Assembly (NCBI GenBank): GCA_900321515.1
Contig: ONWI01000004.1
Location: 1 to 8,533, forward strand
Source of the DNA: an uncultured Eubacteriales bacterium
GTDB taxonomy: Bacteria; Bacillota; Clostridia; Oscillospirales; Acutalibacteraceae
Direction: 5' to 3'
DNA: 8,533 nucleotides
In this document: positions 5,562 through 8,533 of the stretch, in pieces
Layout of the letters: every line of letters begins with the position of its first letter
How positions within the stretch are numbered: position 1 is the stretch's first letter
Made by a program: the position numbers and the translations under genes
Notes under the pieces: model-generated
The model's database searches: none
What the model was told of the DNA's origin: nothing
The model's input: only the letters and a program-made list of their open reading frames with translations

Positions 5562-6995
5562 ATGAAAGCTAAATTTTCCGATTATCTGAATGGCATTAAG
5601 CCCGGACTTGAGGAAATGATTCGCATTTTACGGAAGGATTACGATTATGTAAGCGTCCTTGCCACAGATTCACAGGGACTTGCAGTAAGAATTTCCCAGC
5701 GTTCGAAAAGCGTTTCGGGCGAAACGATGACCACCGAACGCGGTATTGTCGTACGTGTCTGCAAAAACGGGCAGTATGCCGAATACGCGTTCAACAAATT
5801 CGATCCCGCCTCCCCCGAAAAGGTGGCAGCGGAGATTCAGGGTGCATTGGAGGCACAGCTTGTCATGCTCAAACTGGCAGGCGTAAAATCCTATGTCACT
5901 CCCCTGCTCCCCGACGAGGAACAGACTCTGTTTGTTGAGAAGGAAACCCGGCAGCTTCCCGAGACCGCCGACGTCAAGTCTTTGGTTGATAAACTCGGCA
6001 CTATATCCGACAGAGGAATGACCAAAAATGAACATGCCATTGAGTGCATTGTTTCCGCCCAATCGACACACATCTGCAAGATGTTCCTCACAGAAAAACG
6101 CGATCTCTGCCAGAGCTACGTCTACAGCGAAGGTTCTATCTTTCTGGTTGTCAACAGAGAGGGGAACACGCAGGTGGCATACGAGAGCGTTTCCGGACTC
6201 TGCGGACCGGAACTTTTTGACGGTCTTGAAGCCAAAATCGACAAGGCTGCCGCAACCGCCGCAGAGCTTCTCGACGCTGAACGAATCGAACCCGGTGAAT
6301 ACGACATAATCGCTTCACCCGAAGTAACCGGTCTGATAGCCCACGAAGCCTTCGGACACGGTGTGGAAATGGATATGTTTGTAAAGAACCGCGCGCTCGG
6401 AGCCGAATACATCGGCAAGCGTGTCGGCAGCGACAAATGCACCATGCACGAGGGCGCGCTCTGCGCCGAGAATGTGACCTCCTACGCATTTGACGACGAG
6501 GGCACTCTCGCGGGCGACGTGACCGAAATCGACCACGGCATTCTCAAAACCGGCATATGTGACGCACTCAGCGCACTCAGACTCGGCGTTGCTCCCACAG
6601 GCAACGGCAAACGCGAGAATTTTGAGCACAAGGTATACACCCGCATGACCAACACCATGTTCGACTCCGGCACAGACAGCTTAGAGGATATGATTGCGTC
6701 AATCAAACACGGCTATCTCCTGGAAGGCATGGAAAGCGGCATGGAGGATCCAAAGCACTGGGGCATTCAGTGCATAATCAAAATGGGACGTGAAATCAAG
6801 GACGGCAAGCTGACCAGCAAAGTAGTCGCTCCGATTATTATGACAGGCTATGTACCCGACCTGCTGGGCGGCATCTCGATGCTGTCTCCCCACCGTGAGG
6901 TATTCGGCTCCGGAGGCTGCGGCAAGGGCTACAAGGAATGGGTCAAGGTCGCCGACGGCGGTCCCTATCTTAAAACGAAAGCGAGGCTTGGATAA
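5562..6995 (+). CDS. tldD: Metallopeptidase TldD, catalytic subunit
   Basis: TldD forms a heterodimer with TldE that cleaves unfolded peptides inside a closed cavity. In E. coli the pair removes the microcin B17 leader and degrades the CcdA antitoxin. The 477-residue product has the U62-family zinc motif HEAFGH at 261-266 (His261, Glu262, His266) and the conserved C-terminal Cys (about Cys453 in GGCGKG) that acts as third zinc ligand in the studied enzyme. The C-terminal end (VADGGPYLKTKARLG) is also typical. I chose the ATG at 5562 because the strong AAGGAG (5551-5556) precedes it. An in-frame ATG at 5520 would add 14 residues (MTNSLTGPFEEGEP) that lack family character. The stop overlaps the tldE start by one base. 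No peptide precursor gene is seen nearby, so the natural substrate is unknown. Confidence 0.93.
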   Translation: MKAKFSDYLNGIKPGLEEMIRILRKDYDYVSVLATDSQGLAVRISQRSKSVSGETMTTERGIVVRVCKNGQYAEYAFNKFDPASPEKVAAEIQGALEAQLVMLKLAGVKSYVTPLLPDEEQTLFVEKETRQLPETADVKSLVDKLGTISDRGMTKNEHAIECIVSAQSTHICKMFLTEKRDLCQSYVYSEGSIFLVVNREGNTQVAYESVSGLCGPELFDGLEAKIDKAAATAAELLDAERIEPGEYDIIASPEVTGLIAHEAFGHGVEMDMFVKNRALGAEYIGKRVGSDKCTMHEGALCAENVTSYAFDDEGTLAGDVTEIDHGILKTGICDALSALRLGVAPTGNGKRENFEHKVYTRMTNTMFDSGTDSLEDMIASIKHGYLLEGMESGMEDPKHWGIQCIIKMGREIKDGKLTSKVVAPIIMTGYVPDLLGGISMLSPHREVFGSGGCGKGYKEWVKVADGGPYLKTKARLG

Positions 6996-8278
6996 TGCTG
7001 GATAGACTTGTTGAACTGCTGAAATCACGCGGCGTTTACGGATGGGAAATCAGCGATGAAAAAATGAACGGCTGGGAATTTTACTTCATTCGCCACGAGC
7101 TCGATCAGCACCGCGCCAAGAATGTTGAACACATAAATGTCAAGGTGTATCAGATTACTGACAACGGTGAGTCCGTTGGTTTTGCCTCTGCCGAGATAGC
7201 TCCGACTGCTTCGGAGCAGGATATGGAGAAATTGGTGGATGATCTTGCCTACCGCGCCACACTGGTCAGGAACCGTCCCTTTACGCTCACTCCGCCCGCC
7301 GAGGAATCTTCCTCCGACGGCAAGGCTTCGGATATTGCCGATATTTCAGCCGATTTTATACGAACCATGTCAGAACTGCCCGAAACGGCTGGCGAGGACG
7401 TGAACAGCTATGAAATATTTGTCTCCGATATATCTCACAGACTTATCACTTCGACCGGTATCGACGCGACCGAACATTATCCTTCGAGCATGATTGAGGT
7501 TGTGGTCAATGCTCGCAGAGACGGACACGAAATCGAACTTTACCGGAAATATGACAGCGGCACCTGCGACGCGGCGGGACTTAAACGCGATCTGGAAAAA
7601 ACCATGAACTACGGCAGAGACAGATTGATCACCCAGCCCACGCCGGTCAACGGAAAATTCGACGTGCTTTTCTCCGGCTCTGACTCCTGCGAGATATACA
7701 ACTATTTCGTCGATCGGATGAGCGCCGGAATGATTTACCGCAAAATGAGCGATTACGAAATAGACAAGCCGATCTGCGGCGAGTTTTCTGGCGACAGGGT
7801 CACTGTCAAGGCACTGCGCGAACTGCTAAATTCTTCCGATAATCACGCCTTTGACGGCGAGGGCGCGGTAATCAGAGATACAACGCTCATTGAAAACGGC
7901 GTGGCAAAACACTTTGTCGGCGGCAGAATGTTCTCCTGTTATCTTGGACTGGAGAATTCATTCACGCCCACCAATATTGAAGTAACAGGCGGCACCCACA
8001 GCGAGGAAGAACTTCGCTCGGGAAAATATCTCGAAATCGTGGAGTTTTCCGATTTCCAGGTGGATTCCATGACGGGAGATATCTTCGGCGAGATACGCCT
8101 TGCGTACCTTCACGACGGCGAAAAGACCGTTCCCGTATCGGGCGGCTCTATTTCCGGCTCCATGAACGACTTTGTCGGCAACATGCTCATGAGTACCGGA
8201 AGCGCACAGTACAACAGCATGAAAATACCCGCTCTCACGCTCCTGCGCGGTGTTACCGTCACCGGCGCGGAAAATTGA
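6995..8278 (+). CDS. tldE: TldE/PmbA-type partner subunit of TldD
   Basis: This is the non-catalytic partner of TldD. The two form the peptide-processing chamber, with TldE helping to bind the substrate. The 427-residue product is slightly shorter than the E. coli PmbA protein (about 450) and has no HEXXXH motif, as expected for the partner. The fold is recognised from the C-terminal half: GEGAVIRDTTLIENGV, FTPTNIEVTGG, SGGSISGSMNDFVGNM and the closing IPALTLLRGVTVTGAEN are PmbA-like. The N-terminal domain is divergent. The ATG shares its A with the TAA of tldD (TAATG), and a GAGG at 6983-6986 lies 8 bases upstream, so translation is probably coupled and yields equal amounts of the two subunits. 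The order tldD-tldE in an overlapping pair supports an obligate complex. Confidence 0.88.
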   Translation: MLDRLVELLKSRGVYGWEISDEKMNGWEFYFIRHELDQHRAKNVEHINVKVYQITDNGESVGFASAEIAPTASEQDMEKLVDDLAYRATLVRNRPFTLTPPAEESSSDGKASDIADISADFIRTMSELPETAGEDVNSYEIFVSDISHRLITSTGIDATEHYPSSMIEVVVNARRDGHEIELYRKYDSGTCDAAGLKRDLEKTMNYGRDRLITQPTPVNGKFDVLFSGSDSCEIYNYFVDRMSAGMIYRKMSDYEIDKPICGEFSGDRVTVKALRELLNSSDNHAFDGEGAVIRDTTLIENGVAKHFVGGRMFSCYLGLENSFTPTNIEVTGGTHSEEELRSGKYLEIVEFSDFQVDSMTGDIFGEIRLAYLHDGEKTVPVSGGSISGSMNDFVGNMLMSTGSAQYNSMKIPALTLLRGVTVTGAEN

Positions 8279-8296
8279 TTCTTTGGAGTAAAATAT

Positions 8297-8342
8297 GAGC
8301 CTGTTCAGAATCTCCGCACACGCAAAGAATCCGGACAGGCTC
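8297..8342. repeat. Inverted repeat (hairpin) after tldE
   Basis: GAGCCTGTTC (8297-8306) pairs with GGACAGGCTC (8333-8342) over 10 bp with one G-T pair; the loop is 26 bases. No T-run follows on the + strand (TGAAAAAATG comes next), so it is not a canonical terminator in that direction. It may protect the 3' end of the tldDE message, or act as a weak backup stop for minus-strand transcripts, where ATATTTTA follows. It also overlaps a possible 16-codon reading frame (8295-8345). Confidence 0.55.
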
Positions 8343-8349
8343 TGAAAAA

Positions 8350-8397
8350 ATGACCGGCAGTGGATTTTTAAATCACCCTGCCGGTCATATCTTTTTT
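8350..8397. terminator. Strong two-way terminator between tldE and dnaJ
   Basis: ATGACCGGCAG (8350-8360) and CTGCCGGTCAT (8378-8388) form a perfect 11-bp stem. A second helix, GATTT/AAATC (8363-8367 with 8370-8374), can stack inside it. Six T residues follow at 8392-8397, and an A-run precedes the stem at 8345-8350, so it works as a rho-independent terminator on both strands. It lies 10 bases from the dnaJ stop and serves the convergent tldE and dnaJ transcripts. Confidence 0.92.
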
Positions 8398-8406
8398 GTC
8401 AATATA

Positions 8407-8532
8407 TCAGAACAGCTTGCCTTTTTTCTTCTTGCCGAGCTTTGATACGTCGCCGCCCATGCTCTTTTCAAGCTGCAATATCAGTTCGCGCTGTTCGGAA
8501 GTAATGTTCTTCGGCACAGCAACGGTAAAATG
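8407..8532 (-). CDS. dnaJ: Chaperone DnaJ (Hsp40), C-terminal end only
   Basis: Only the last 41 residues lie in the window, entering from the right edge and ending in TGA at 8409-8407. They read HFTVAVPKNITSEQRELIL, then LQLEKSMGG, and end in a lysine-rich tail (KLGKKKKGKLF). The VxVPKNLTxEQxELL pattern directly after a HFxV strand is the usual end of the DnaJ C-terminal substrate-binding domain. The J domain, Gly/Phe linker and zinc fingers would lie outside the window, so full-length integrity cannot be judged. DnaJ stimulates the DnaK ATPase and hands over unfolded proteins. The gene is convergent with tldDE and ends at the shared terminator. Confidence 0.78.
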   Translation of the reverse strand, partial: HFTVAVPKNITSEQRELILQLEKSMGGDVSKLGKKKKGKLF

Positions 8533-8533
8533 A

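Overview
The window looks like the chromosome of a fermentative Clostridia-type Firmicute, possibly an Oscillospiraceae/Ruminococcaceae relative. This is inferred from the gene families (a YlbM/TmcAL enzyme, a BcrA-like ABC transporter, acetate kinase), strong AGGAG-type ribosome binding sites, a TTG start, consensus sigma-A promoters in AT-rich spacers, and coding DNA of roughly balanced GC. Species cannot be named from the sequence alone. No RNA gene, insertion sequence, CRISPR array or phage gene was seen.

Left part (1-3349). The 3' end of a class C beta-lactamase-like serine hydrolase gene (+) runs convergently into tmcAL (-), with one two-way terminator hairpin between them. tmcAL and ackA (+) are divergent and share a compact 150-bp spacer. 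Their promoters overlap on a perfect 10-bp palindrome that supplies a TATAAT on each strand. AckA produces or consumes acetate, and TmcAL activates acetate to acetylate the wobble cytidine of elongator tRNA-Met, so the pair is metabolically linked as well as physically linked. ackA ends in its own terminator.

Middle part (3350-5409). About 200 bp of non-coding, hairpin-rich spacer leads to a consensus extended -10 promoter. A two-gene ABC-2 exporter operon follows: a TTG-started BcrA-type ATPase and a six-helix permease with an extracytoplasmic loop. It resembles peptide-antibiotic (bacitracin/lantibiotic) protection transporters, but the substrate is unknown.

Right part (5410-8533). A second consensus promoter drives tldD-tldE, which overlap by one base and encode the two halves of the TldD/TldE metallopeptidase. 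The HEXXXH motif and the C-terminal Cys are present only in TldD. The tldD leader carries an 8-bp hairpin immediately before the Shine-Dalgarno and an alternative in-frame ATG in its loop. A second hairpin and a strong two-way terminator follow tldE, separating it from the convergent 3' end of dnaJ (-) at the window edge.

Most of the window is ordinary housekeeping and accessory chromosome. I did not find a convincing new multi-gene system. The best leads are the shared symmetric tmcAL/ackA promoter and the structured tldD leader.
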